Source: Planctomycetota bacterium
GTDB taxonomy: Bacteria > Planctomycetota > MHYJ01 > WSZJ01 > JACPWG01
Length of the DNA: 64,000 bases
Reading direction: 5' to 3'
NCBI GenBank assembly: GCA_016197205.1
Contig: JACPWG010000111.1
Location: 49,776 to 113,775 of the forward strand
The notes under the pieces are model-generated. The model searched no databases and was not told the DNA's origin. It saw nothing but the letters and a program-made list of their open reading frames with translations. Both the position numbers and the translations under genes were made by a program. Of this stretch, positions 40,368 to 51,900 are shown piece after piece; the stretch's first letter is position 1; every line of letters starts with the position of its first letter.

Positions 40368-41917
40368 GTTGCGCCCCCCGGTTCGCCGCCCACGTCGGCT
40401 CCAGCCTCGCCGCCCGTCCTCGTGCCCGCGCCAACCTCGACCGCGCTCCCGACCTTGCTCGGACCCGTCCGCGCCCCCCCGCAGGCGGACGTCGCGATGC
40501 CGACCGCGGAGACGGCTGCGATCGCGAGGAAGGTCGTCCGCCACGCGGCGAGGAACTCGATGGGGTGTGCGCCGCCCCCGGCAGCCTCGGTCGGATTCAC
40601 GCCCGGGCACAGCCGCGCGAACGAAGCCCCGAAGATCGCCACCGGGAGGGCGATGCCGAGGGCCATGCCGAGGCTCCGCAGGGTCGCGAGCGTGCCCGCC
40701 GCCACGCCGAGGTGTTCACGCGGCACGGTGCCGAGGAGCGCGCTGGACGTGGCGGGCTGGAAGAGCGCCATGGCCACGCCCAGGGCGGTGAAGGCTGCGC
40801 CGAAGGGAGCGGACCCCGTCCCGGTGCCCAAGCCGGCAAGGAAAAGAAGCGTGCACGTGGCGAGCGCCATGCCGAGCGAGGAGAGCAGACGGCTGCCGAT
40901 GCGGTCGGAGAGAGCGCCCGCGACCGGCGTCAGCCCGCCCATGGCGAGCGGCAGGAGCGCCAGCAGGAGTCCGATCCGCGCGTCGGTAGCCCGGAGCAGG
41001 GTCCGCAGGAAGTTCGGGACAAGGAACAGGACGGCGAAAACCGCGACGTAGGCGAGAAGCGTGCTCGCGGCAGCCAAGGTGAACGCTCGACTCCGGAAAA
41101 GGCCGAGCCGCAGGAGAGGGGTTCGGGCGCGGGCCTCTACGAACGGGAAGGCGGCGAGGAGCAGCGCGGAGGCGGCGAGCGCAGCGGACATCGGGCCGCT
41201 CGAAGTCGCGTGCACGGCCGCGAGCCGCGAGCCCGCCGCGTCGAGCCCCAGGAGCAGGAGGACCAGCCCGGCGCCGAGGCAGAGTGCGCCCGACAGGTCG
41301 AAATCCCGCCACCGGCCCGTCCCCGGCGCGCTCGCGCGCAAGACGCGCCAGGCGTGGATCGACCCCACGATCCCGATCGGGACGTTCAGATAGAAGATGG
41401 ACCTCCACCCGACACGATCGCAGAGGAAGCCTCCGAGAGGTGGGCCGAGCAGGACCCCGAGTCCGACCACCGACCCCACGAGACCGAGGGCCTTTCCCCG
41501 TTCCGTCGCCGGAAAGGCCTGCGTCAGGATCGCCGGCCCGCTCGAAAAAAGCAGCGCGGCCCCGATCCCCTGCACGACGCGGAAGGCGATGAGCTGCTCG
41601 GCCGTCACGGCGAGGCCGCAGAGGGCGGAGCCGACGGTGAAGATGGCGAAGCCGAGCGTGTAGGGGAGCCGCCGGCCCACCAGGTCCGCAAGGCTGCCGC
41701 CGGCAAGCAGCAGCCCTCCGAGCGCGACGAGGTAGGCCGTCGAGACCCACTGGATGGTGCCGAGCGGGCGGTCCAACGCCTGTTGCAGCGTCGGATTGAC
41801 GACGTGCATGATCCCGGTGTCGAGGCTCCCCATGAAGGTCCCCAGCCCGACCGTCCGCAACGCGGTCCATTTGGGGAGCTCTGCCGGGCTGGTCCCGGCC
41901 TCCGGCTCGAACGTCAT
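40364..41917 (-). CDS. MFS drug/metabolite exporter (DHA2 type, 14 segments)
   Basis: From the ATG at 41917 the product is 517 residues with about 14 membrane segments. The N-terminus has FMGSLDTGIMHVVNPTLQQA, close to the QacA/EmrB motif D1 (LDxTIVNVALP). Motif A is seen as GSLADLVGRRLPYTLGF and motif C as GPPLGGFLCDRVGWRSIFYL. The family exports drugs or lipid-like substrates by proton antiport. The promoter at 42038-42066 fits this start. The C-terminal tail is Gly/Ala-rich and overlaps the deacetylase gene. Confidence 0.88.
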   Translation of the reverse strand: MTFEPEAGTSPAELPKWTALRTVGLGTFMGSLDTGIMHVVNPTLQQALDRPLGTIQWVSTAYLVALGGLLLAGGSLADLVGRRLPYTLGFAIFTVGSALCGLAVTAEQLIAFRVVQGIGAALLFSSGPAILTQAFPATERGKALGLVGSVVGLGVLLGPPLGGFLCDRVGWRSIFYLNVPIGIVGSIHAWRVLRASAPGTGRWRDFDLSGALCLGAGLVLLLLGLDAAGSRLAAVHATSSGPMSAALAASALLLAAFPFVEARARTPLLRLGLFRSRAFTLAAASTLLAYVAVFAVLFLVPNFLRTLLRATDARIGLLLALLPLAMGGLTPVAGALSDRIGSRLLSSLGMALATCTLLFLAGLGTGTGSAPFGAAFTALGVAMALFQPATSSALLGTVPREHLGVAAGTLATLRSLGMALGIALPVAIFGASFARLCPGVNPTEAAGGGAHPIEFLAAWRTTFLAIAAVSAVGIATSACGGARTGPSKVGSAVEVGAGTRTGGEAGADVGGEPGGAT

Positions 41918-42037
41918 GCACCTGCTCGCGGGCGAAAAAGGGGCGCGAGGGGGAGGGCCATGCAGGCGGCGGGGCTCGCGGCCCCGGCCGGCCCGCCGCC
42001 CCCGGGGTCCGGGGCCGGACTTCGTCAACGGGCCGGT

Positions 42038-42066
42038 AGTATAGGTCCGCGCGCGAGCCCTGTCAA
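42038..42066 (-). promoter_or_regulatory. Sigma-70-type promoter for the MFS exporter
   Basis: On the minus strand a perfect TTGACA (42066-42061) and TATACT (42043-42038) are spaced by 17 bases. Confidence 0.75.
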
Positions 42067-42126
42067 TCGCCCGCGGACCGCCCGCGCGGGCCCCAGGCTC
42101 CGTACCGCTCCACGAAAGTCGGTGAC

Positions 42127-42303
42127 TCCTGGCCGAAGGCAAGTTCGGCCGCCCGCGAGGCGCGCGAGCGAGGCGTAGTAACGGAGAACGACGTCGAGCG
42201 AACGCAACGGCCTGCGCCCCGAAGCGCCGCAGCGCGAAGGGGGGAAGCAGGCGGCCGAAATCGCCGAGGAAAGGGATCACCCCATTCTGTGGGGCGGTAC
42301 TCA
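42127..42303 (-). repeat. Dispersed repeat G, copy 2 (inverted)
   Basis: Reverse complement of 2766-2910, with additional bases in the middle (around 42205-42245). The outer ends match closely. Confidence 0.75.
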
Positions 42304-42371
42304 GGTCTTCACCCTAGACGGCGCCGGCGGCCGCGCGTTTCCCTCGCCGCCCGAACCGCCCCTGAAAACTG

Positions 42372-42401
42372 TTGATTCTCCCGAAGCGTGGGGACTATAA
42401 T
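42372..42401 (+). promoter_or_regulatory. Sigma-70-type promoter for the Ser/Thr kinase
   Basis: TTGATT (42372-42377) and a perfect TATAAT (42396-42401) are spaced by 18 bases. It lies downstream of an in-frame ATG at 42388, which rules that ATG out and supports the start at 42454. Confidence 0.65.
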
Positions 42402-42453
42402 GCCGGGTCGTGCCGCCGCGCTTCCGAGTCCGCTCTCCTCCCTCGAGGTTTTG

Positions 42454-44292
42454 ATGTCCGCCAATTCCGAGAACCTGTTTGGGAGCATCGCCCTTCAGCG
42501 AAAGTGGATCACGGCGCAGCAGCTCGACGAGGTCATGAAGCTGCGCGACGAACAGGCACGCCAAGGGAAGTTGAAACAGACGGGCGTGCTCCTGGTCGAG
42601 AAGGGCTACCTCACCACCGAACAGGCGCAAATCATTCTGGTCGCGCAGGGCAAGGCCCTGATGCACTGCCCCGAGTGCAACGTGCGCGTCAACGTCATCG
42701 GCTACCAGTCGGGGAAGAAGGTGGCGTGCAAGAAGTGCGGCTGCGTCCTCCAGAAGGACATCCCCCCCGGGTGCGGCATCGAGGCGACCGACACGATCGA
42801 CCTCTCGGGCCCCACGAAGTCGGTCCGGACCGAGTTGAATCCCATGATCGGGATGACCCTCGGGGGCGTGAAAATCAAGAAGGAGCTAGGCGCGGGCGGA
42901 ATGGGGGCGGTCTTCCTGGGGCATCATGAAGCGCTTGACAAGGATGTCGCGGTCAAGCTCCTCTCCCCCGCCATGGCCAACGACAAACAGTACACCGAGC
43001 GGTTCATGCGCGAGGCGCGGACCGCCGCGAAGGTGGAGCACCCGAACATCGTCCAGGTCTTCAACGTGGGGAAGGAAGGGGACAAGTACTTCCTCATCAT
43101 GCAGTTCATCGACGGGCAAAGCCTGGAGGACATGGTGCGGCAGCGTCGCCGGCTGCCGCTCCTGGAGGCCACCCGCATGGTGAAGGACGCCACGAAGGCC
43201 CTGGACGCCGCGCACAAGAAGGGCATCATCCATCGGGACATCAAGCCCGACAACATCATGATCACCAAGGACGGGGTGGTCAAGGTGACCGACTTCGGGC
43301 TCGCACGCGCGGCCGAGGGGGAGAGCCAGGTGTCGATGGCCGGGCAGGTCCTCGGCACTCCCTACTACATGGCCCCCGAGCAGTGCGAGGGCAGGAAGGT
43401 GGACGGTCGCGCCGACATCTACTCGATGGGCGTCACCTATTTCCACCTCCTCACCGGCGCGTGGCCCTTCACCGGCGAGGGGACCATGGCGATCCTCATG
43501 AAGCACATGCGGGATCCGATCCCGGAGATCCGGACCTTGGTGCCCGAACTGCCCGAGTCGGTCTCCCGTGTCATGCAGCGCGCGCTCGCGAAAAAGCTCG
43601 AGCAGCGATATCAGACCGCGGACGAAATGGTCCGAGACCTCGAGTCGATCGAGCACTCGGCGGTCGGACTGGTCATGGCCTCCGAGGTCGGACGGCCGGC
43701 GCCCGGCAGCGGCCTTTATACGCTTCCCCCCCCCAACCCGGGCTCTTCCCCCATGCTGTCGCAGCCGAGCGGAGCGGGGACCAGCACGCCGCTGCCGCTC
43801 ACGACGCCGGGCCAAACCTCCGGGCTCGCCCCCAGCATGGCGGCTCCGGGCAGCGGACTCCTGCCCCCGGGCGCGACCACGGGCGTACGCGCCTCGGGGT
43901 ACGCGCCTCCTGGCACCCTGCCCGGCGCCATGCCGGGCTCGGGGACCGGGGTCATGACCGCCACGCCCTTGCCGGGCGCACGGCCGGGGACCGGCGCGTT
44001 CGGCGTGGCGCCCCAGATGTTCGGGAAATACAAGGAGGCCATGCAGAAGGTCAACGAAGTCGACTTTCTCGGCGGCCTGCCCGCCTACACCACCCGGTTG
44101 GAGAACTGGCGCAAGAACATGGAAACCGAACAGAAGGGCACGTGGGAAAAAGAGCGGAAAAAAATCCAAACCACGCTCCTGAAGGGGTCCGCCGCGGAGA
44201 AGAAGGCGGCCTACGAGACCCTTGACCGCATCATCCAAAACTACACCGTCCCTGCCCTCATCGACGAGGCCAAGGGGATGCGCAAGCCCTGA
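42454..44292 (+). CDS. Soluble Ser/Thr protein kinase with zinc ribbon
   Basis: The ATG at 42454 follows GAGG by five bases and lies after the promoter; the product is 612 residues. Residues 5-65 form a small helical domain (LQRKWITAQQLDEVM, LLVEKGYLTTEQAQ) like the N-terminal modules of some GspE-type proteins. A zinc ribbon follows (C72xxC75, C92xxC95). The kinase domain has GAGGMGAVFLG, VAVKLL, HRDIKPDN (Asp262) and DFG (Asp280) and should be active. A Pro/Gly/Ser-rich linker leads to a conserved-looking C-terminal helical region (FGKYKEAMQKVNEVDF). There is no membrane segment. A run of seven A codes Lys-Lys near the end. Confidence 0.9.
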   Translation: MSANSENLFGSIALQRKWITAQQLDEVMKLRDEQARQGKLKQTGVLLVEKGYLTTEQAQIILVAQGKALMHCPECNVRVNVIGYQSGKKVACKKCGCVLQKDIPPGCGIEATDTIDLSGPTKSVRTELNPMIGMTLGGVKIKKELGAGGMGAVFLGHHEALDKDVAVKLLSPAMANDKQYTERFMREARTAAKVEHPNIVQVFNVGKEGDKYFLIMQFIDGQSLEDMVRQRRRLPLLEATRMVKDATKALDAAHKKGIIHRDIKPDNIMITKDGVVKVTDFGLARAAEGESQVSMAGQVLGTPYYMAPEQCEGRKVDGRADIYSMGVTYFHLLTGAWPFTGEGTMAILMKHMRDPIPEIRTLVPELPESVSRVMQRALAKKLEQRYQTADEMVRDLESIEHSAVGLVMASEVGRPAPGSGLYTLPPPNPGSSPMLSQPSGAGTSTPLPLTTPGQTSGLAPSMAAPGSGLLPPGATTGVRASGYAPPGTLPGAMPGSGTGVMTATPLPGARPGTGAFGVAPQMFGKYKEAMQKVNEVDFLGGLPAYTTRLENWRKNMETEQKGTWEKERKKIQTTLLKGSAAEKKAAYETLDRIIQNYTVPALIDEAKGMRKP

Positions 44293-44592
44293 ACACCGCC
44301 CCGACCCAACCGCCCCCCTCTGCCTCTCACCCCCCTGCAAGCTCGCCTCCCCGCCACGTAAACTGAACCTTACCGGGTCTGTCGCTCCTGTAAGCCATGC
44401 TTTTCAGAAGCGACACGCCCTCCCCCTGCCACCCGCGCGAGCCATCCATTCAACTATAAACGCAACTCAATATGGAATTGCATATTATGGCTAAAACAGG
44501 GTGGCGCATGCCCGCCCTTACACTTTCGGCGGCACGAGCTTTGTAATGGTGCTCCTCCAGAGAGCATTTGACGTTCTCGAAGGAGGAGAAAT
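44293..44592. other. AT-richer leader of the M23-like gene
   Basis: No gene is seen in these 300 bases. The part from about 44445 to 44510 is clearly AT-rich and includes TATTAT (44483-44488), which may be a -10 box, but no good -35 box stands 16-18 bases upstream. GGAGG (44582) lies close to the ATG. Confidence 0.5.
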
Positions 44593-45588
44593 ATGGAAAG
44601 GCTGCCGGCCGGCGCGAGCGAGGAACGAGCGGGAAGGAAGCGGATCTCCTTGGGGCTGGCGGCACTCCTCCTCGGACTGTTCGGCGGCATCGCCGTCGCC
44701 GGGGAGCGGTCGGGTACGGACGGAAAGGGGAACGCCGGCGCGGCACCGGCGGCGGGGACCGCGACCGCGGAGAGCGCGCCGACCACGCCCCCGAAGCCCC
44801 TCTATTGCCTGCCCTGGCCCGGCAGCGTGCCGCATCCGTGCTACCAGGGAAATTTCGGGAAGGCCACACATCTGAGCGGCCAGCAGAACAACTACGCCTG
44901 GGACTTCGGCATGAACCTCGGCGAACCGGTGACCACGGCGCGGGCGGGCAAGGTCGTCCATGTCGACGACAAGGGAGGCAAGGAGGGGGACAAGGAAAAC
45001 ACGATTCGCGTCCTCCACGAAGATCGCACCTACGGGGTGTACGCGCACCTCAAGACGGGCTCCGCGAAGGTCCAGGTCGGGGACTTCGTGGAGGCGGGCG
45101 AGCTGCTCGCGTCCTCCGGCGACATGCACCACTTGCATTTCGTGGTGTGGGACGCGCCGACGATGAAGTCGATCCCGGCCGCGTTCTTCGAGGTGAAGGA
45201 AAACGCCGGCGTGCCGCAGGAGAAGCGGACCTACAAGTCGGCGGCGCCGCGCGTGGCCCCGGAATCCGTGCGGGCGGCCGCGGCGCTGCTCGACCGGGCC
45301 GACGGCGACCGCGCGAAAGGCCGGCTGGACGCGGCCCTGCGCGCGTACCTCGCGATCACGAAGGCGACGACGGGAGTGGGCGGGAACCCTCGGGAGCGGG
45401 CCCGGCACGCGGTGGACGAGCTGACGCAGGCGGGCCTGGAGCAGGTCACGGCCGCGAGCGCGAAGGCCTCGTCGGGGGACGCGCCGGGGGCACGCAAGGC
45501 CCTCGACGCCATCGTCCGCAACTACCGCGGCACGGACGCCGAGTCGGCGGCAAAGCGAGAGCTTGCCGCGCTGTCGAAGGCGCGGTAA
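44593..45588 (+). CDS. Secreted M23/LytM-like protein
   Basis: The 331-residue protein has a signal peptide (ISLGLAALLLGLFGGIAVAG). Residues about 70-210 form a LytM-type domain: NNYAWDFGMNLGEPVTTARA, YGVYAHLKTG and DMHHLHFVVWD. The second metal motif HLH is intact. The usual HxxxD of the first motif has Asn in place of His four residues before Asp; a His further upstream (THLSG) may or may not replace it. It may therefore be an inactive amidase activator rather than an endopeptidase. The C-terminal third is a helical, TPR-like repeat region. It acts in the periplasm. Confidence 0.78.
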   Translation: MERLPAGASEERAGRKRISLGLAALLLGLFGGIAVAGERSGTDGKGNAGAAPAAGTATAESAPTTPPKPLYCLPWPGSVPHPCYQGNFGKATHLSGQQNNYAWDFGMNLGEPVTTARAGKVVHVDDKGGKEGDKENTIRVLHEDRTYGVYAHLKTGSAKVQVGDFVEAGELLASSGDMHHLHFVVWDAPTMKSIPAAFFEVKENAGVPQEKRTYKSAAPRVAPESVRAAAALLDRADGDRAKGRLDAALRAYLAITKATTGVGGNPRERARHAVDELTQAGLEQVTAASAKASSGDAPGARKALDAIVRNYRGTDAESAAKRELAALSKAR

Positions 45589-45600
45589 CCGCGCCGTATC

Positions 45601-45623
45601 GAACCGCGAGCGTGAGCGAGCGG
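45601..45623 (-). repeat. Dispersed repeat A, copy 6 (diverged, inverted)
   Basis: GAACCGCGAGCGTGAGCGAG followed by CGG differs at two positions from copies 4 and 5. It lies between two convergent genes. Confidence 0.65.
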
Positions 45624-45649
45624 TCCCGCGGCCTCCTTCGGCCGCGCCT

Positions 45650-46849
45650 CTACACCCGCACCACGACCTCGCCGACCGTGATCCCCCGATGATTGCGGAG
45701 CGACAGCCCCGCGTACCGCGAGAGCGCTTCCCGTTCGGCTGCGCGCAGGCAGCCCAGACGCTCGAGCACCGCGAGCGTCACGTGCGGGGTGAAGCGCGCG
45801 CTGCCGTCGTCGAACTTGAGCGCCAGCCCCAGCTCCTCCCCCACCACGCCGACGCAGAAGAGCCCCTCCGCGCCGACCTTCGCGATGACCCGACCGTGCG
45901 TCGCGCGGATCAGGTCGGTCGTGAAACGATGCGGCCCCTCCACCATCTCCGGATGGGTCTGCATGGCCCGGGCCATGGTGGCGAGCGGCGAACCGCCCGG
46001 GAGTGCAGCCTCCGTCCGGGGCGCGGGCTCCGCATCCACCCCGGCCGCGGCCGTCGCTGCGCGCACGTGACGCGTGGAGCCACCCGTTCGGGAGGTCCGG
46101 GACGTCCGCGGCCGTGCACCCGATGCGGCACCCGCGCCCGCCCCGACTTCCGATGCCGCGGGCGGTGCGGCCAAGGGCGCATGCGCCGCGCCCGCCGCCG
46201 CTTCGCCCGCCGGCATTTCCGCTTCCGCGGCCAGCGACGCGTACGACCTCGCCACCCGGTCCAGCGGGACCGCGTAGTTCGGCGCGCTGCACCCGTCGAT
46301 CCCCACCGCCACGCTCCGCACCGACAGCCCGCACGCCTCCGCGATTTGGCGCAGCACGCTCTGCTGGTACGGATGCTCGGGGGCAAGGTACGTCTCGAGC
46401 GGCAGCCCCAGGCAACGACAGCCCGCCAGCATCCCCGCGTGCTTCCCGGAGCAGTTGTTGTGCAGCAGGCTCGGCCGCCCGCCCGACACGAGCAGGGCGA
46501 CGTGCGCCGCCTCCGAGAGCGGCGGATGCACGCCGCACTGGAGCGCCTCGGCCGAGAGCCCCGCCTTGCGCAGGATCGACCTCGCCGCCTCCACGTGCAT
46601 GGGCTCCCCCGTGTGCGACCCCGCCATGAGCGCCAACTCGGCGAGCGAGAGCCCGTACGCGAGCGGCGCCCCGGCCTCGAAGCAGGCCAGCGCCTGGAAC
46701 GGCTTCGCGGCCGACCGGAAATACGTCAGCCGCGCGGGATCTCCTCGATGCCGCACCGCCTTCCCGCGCCGCACCACCACGTAGCTGCCGCGAAATTCGC
46801 ATTCCAAGATCCCGGCCCGCCGGGTGGTCACCAGAATCGCTGATCGCAT
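45650..46849 (-). CDS. L-asparaginase II-like protein with a low-complexity insert
   Basis: The ATG at 46849 is preceded by GAGGAGA; the product is 399 residues. It matches the AnsII family (Pfam asparaginase II type): YFRSAAKPFQALA, GSHTGEPMHVEAARSIL, HNNCSGKHAGMLAGC, GIDGCSAPNYAVPL and, near the end, KVGAEGLFCVGV. The family hydrolyses asparagine to aspartate. Between about residues 205 and 283 lies an Ala/Pro/Gly/Arg-rich insert absent from the family core as I know it. The flanking conserved blocks are intact, so the fold should tolerate it as a surface loop. Confidence 0.85.
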   Translation of the reverse strand: MRSAILVTTRRAGILECEFRGSYVVVRRGKAVRHRGDPARLTYFRSAAKPFQALACFEAGAPLAYGLSLAELALMAGSHTGEPMHVEAARSILRKAGLSAEALQCGVHPPLSEAAHVALLVSGGRPSLLHNNCSGKHAGMLAGCRCLGLPLETYLAPEHPYQQSVLRQIAEACGLSVRSVAVGIDGCSAPNYAVPLDRVARSYASLAAEAEMPAGEAAAGAAHAPLAAPPAASEVGAGAGAASGARPRTSRTSRTGGSTRHVRAATAAAGVDAEPAPRTEAALPGGSPLATMARAMQTHPEMVEGPHRFTTDLIRATHGRVIAKVGAEGLFCVGVVGEELGLALKFDDGSARFTPHVTLAVLERLGCLRAAEREALSRYAGLSLRNHRGITVGEVVVRV

Positions 46850-47038
46850 CCGGTCTCCTCTCGGTCGTCGTGCGGTCGCCGCGCGGCCCCCCCTGGCCCT
46901 GGTCGACCTGCAAGCATGGGTGGCCTGGCGTGCGCGGGTCCTCGGCCTGCCGGTCCGCGGGCCGTCACCGACTGTCCGGCAGTGCTCAAACCCGGCGTGG
47001 TTCAATCCGGGGTAACAACCTTCGCCCGCTCAAGGGGA

Positions 47039-47127
47039 GCAAAACGGGAACATGACCTGAATTCCGGAAAGAGCTCACGAGCATTCGAGGACGTTTCTGG
47101 AATTCAGGATCGTGTCCCCCGTTTTGC
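47039..47127. repeat. Compact inverted-repeat element (about 89 bases)
   Basis: The left arm GCAAAACGGGAACATGACCT is followed by GAATTCC. It pairs with the right arm GGAATTC, AGGATCGTGTCCC and CCGTTTTGC with a few mismatches. About 25 bases lie between the arms. Its design is that of a small non-autonomous mobile element or REP unit; no coding capacity. Confidence 0.7.
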
Positions 47128-47560
47128 GGCCGGTTTGAACCATGCCTCAATTCCGGATTGCACTTCAACAACCCGAACTGAGGGTAAACTCGACCGACGG
47201 CGGCAAATGGCTGGATCATGGCTCCGCGTCCCAGCTAGACGCGGGCGAAATTTGAAATTTGAAATTCGGCCCGGCCGTGTGGGTCGAACGCGAGACTTTT
47301 ACACAGAGACGCGGAGACGCAGAGGCCGGGCGCTGAGTCCACCGTCCTCTACCGGCGATCATCTCTGGCAACGGACGTAGAGATCGATTTTAGCTTCACT
47401 TCGGCTTGTTGTTGCACTGCGCCATGGGCCCGTTTCCGTGGGGGCACGGCGGTGCAGTGCCCGCGTCGCGGGAAGCCGCGCTCCACCTCGCGCGGCGGCA
47501 ACGGCGGTTTGGGCGGGGCTCAAGCTGCCGCCGACCTTGCGCACGGCCGACCACGAGGAC

Positions 47561-47595
47561 TCGCTTCGTGGGCACGGCAGCGCCGTGCCCCTACC
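47561..47595 (+). repeat. Dispersed hairpin repeat B, copy 3
   Basis: Identical to 2611-2645 over about 33 bases including the flank TCGCTTCGT. Confidence 0.85.
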
Positions 47596-47647
47596 CAAGC
47601 TGGGCGATCGACCCGCGCGACGCGGATTCGAGCCATGCCGAACTTGC

Positions 47648-50698
<3,051 letters not shown>

Positions 50699-50805
50699 GC
50701 ACGGGCTCCTTGAGATGTGCGCAAGTGGGCAGCGGCGCCGCAACAGAAAACGGGCGACGAAGGCGCGCAAGTGGACGGCGGCGCCACAAAATCGGCCGAA
50801 GGACG

Positions 50806-50882
50806 TAACACAGAGGCGCAGAGGCGCGGAGAAGTCTTCGTGGATTGAAAATCCTCAGCGTCTCTGCGTCTCTGCGGTAAAA
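50806..50882. repeat. Repeat D pair, element 3
   Basis: ACACAGAGGCGCAGAGGCGC at the left and CCTCAGCGTCTCTGCGTCTC at the right are in inverted orientation but only about 25 bases apart. A run of nine A follows at 50881. The arms face the other way from elements 1 and 2. Confidence 0.65.
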
Positions 50883-50979
50883 AAAAATCAGTCAATTTCC
50901 TCGCAGGCAATCACTCTTCTCAGGGGGGAGAGCTCGACTGCCCTGGGACCCGGCTACAGCGGTCTCAAGCCATCTCCAC

Positions 50980-51900
50980 CTACTCCTCCTCGCCCCCAGC
51001 CTCCTCCTCCCGCCCTGCCGTGGCCGCGGGCCGGCGCGTGCCCGGAGGCGGCGTCCCTCTCTTCCGCGGGTCTCCCCCCTTCCGCGGGCCGCCGCGCGGG
51101 GGCGCACCCCTGCCATGCGCGGGCGAGGACGCGCCTCGTCCGCGCGCGGGTTCGCGGCGCGCGCGCAGGTAGCCGACCTCCATGGCGGCCCCGACCGCGG
51201 CCAGGAGCGCGTCGCGCGAGATCGACTGCGAATGCCCGGGGCGCAGGTCCCCGATCGCGAGGTCGCCGACCTTGACCCGCTTCAAGTACGACACCGGATG
51301 CCCCACGCGGGCGAATACCCTGCGCACCTCGCGGTTCTTCCCCTCGAGCAGCGTCACTTCGGCGGACGTGCACTGCCGCGTTCGCTTCAGGATCCGCACG
51401 CGCGCGGGGGCGGTCTTCCCCTCGGAGAGCCACACCCCCTGCTGGATCTTTTGCAGGGCGGGCCCCTCGAGCAGGCCACGGACCTTTACCAGGTACGTCT
51501 TGGGCACGCCGTACCGGGGATGGGTGAGCAGGTTGCACAGCTCTCCGTCGTTGGTGACGATGAGCAGCCCTTCCGAGTCCATGTCCAAGCGGCCGACCGT
51601 GTACAAGCGCTCGTTCACGTGCCGCAGGAGGTCGACCACCCGGAGCCGTCCCCCGACCTTGGAGTTCGAGCAGATCATGCCGCGCGGCTTGTTCACGACG
51701 AAGTAGACCAGACGCTCGGCCCGCAACGCCTCCCCGTCGCACACGACCCGGTCGTGCTCGGCGTCCACCTTCACGCCCAGCTCCCGCACGGGCCGGCCGT
51801 TCACCGAGACGCGACCGGCAAGGATCACCTCCTCGCACTCGCGTCGCGAACCCAGCCCCGCTCGCGCCAGAACTTTCTGCAGCCGTTCCTTCTCGCTCAT
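50980..51900 (-). CDS. rluB: 23S rRNA pseudouridine synthase (RsuA/RluB type)
   Basis: The 306-residue protein starts with an S4 RNA-binding domain (RLQKVLARAGLGSRRECEEV) and continues into the RsuA-type catalytic domain with YTVGRLDMDSEGLLIVTNDG (catalytic Asp near residue 105) and LLEGKNREVRRVFARVGHPV. The target is probably a uridine in 23S rRNA. The last 60 residues are Arg/Gly/Pro-rich low complexity. Its start overlaps the stop of the upstream gene by four bases. Confidence 0.92.
   Translation of the reverse strand: MSEKERLQKVLARAGLGSRRECEEVILAGRVSVNGRPVRELGVKVDAEHDRVVCDGEALRAERLVYFVVNKPRGMICSNSKVGGRLRVVDLLRHVNERLYTVGRLDMDSEGLLIVTNDGELCNLLTHPRYGVPKTYLVKVRGLLEGPALQKIQQGVWLSEGKTAPARVRILKRTRQCTSAEVTLLEGKNREVRRVFARVGHPVSYLKRVKVGDLAIGDLRPGHSQSISRDALLAAVGAAMEVGYLRARREPARGRGASSPAHGRGAPPRGGPRKGGDPRKRGTPPPGTRRPAATAGREEEAGGEEE

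Larger units (their letters stand above)
41918..42453. other. Divergent promoter region with repeat G
   Basis: No gene is seen. It holds the MFS promoter (minus strand), an inverted copy of repeat G (42127-42303) and the promoter of the Ser/Thr kinase gene (plus strand). Confidence 0.7.
46850..47647. other. Repeat-rich gap upstream of the asparaginase gene
   Basis: No gene is seen in these 798 bases. They hold a compact hairpin element (47039-47127), a repeat D arm (47303-47325), a degenerate repeat B (47441-47462) and an intact repeat B copy (47561-47595). It separates the 5' end of the asparaginase gene from the 3' end of the M16 gene. Confidence 0.7.

Noticed and set aside
39516..41051. 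511-codon plus-strand open frame over the deacetylase and MFS genes
   Set aside because: Arg/Pro/Ala-rich shadow of two well-supported minus-strand genes; no motif.
42388..42453. Upstream ATG for the Ser/Thr kinase at 42388
   Set aside because: It lies between the -35 and -10 boxes of the promoter (42372-42401), so it would not be on the transcript.
46916..47380. 154-codon open frame in the gap before the asparaginase gene
   Set aside because: It runs through a hairpin element and a repeat D arm and shows no protein-like composition.
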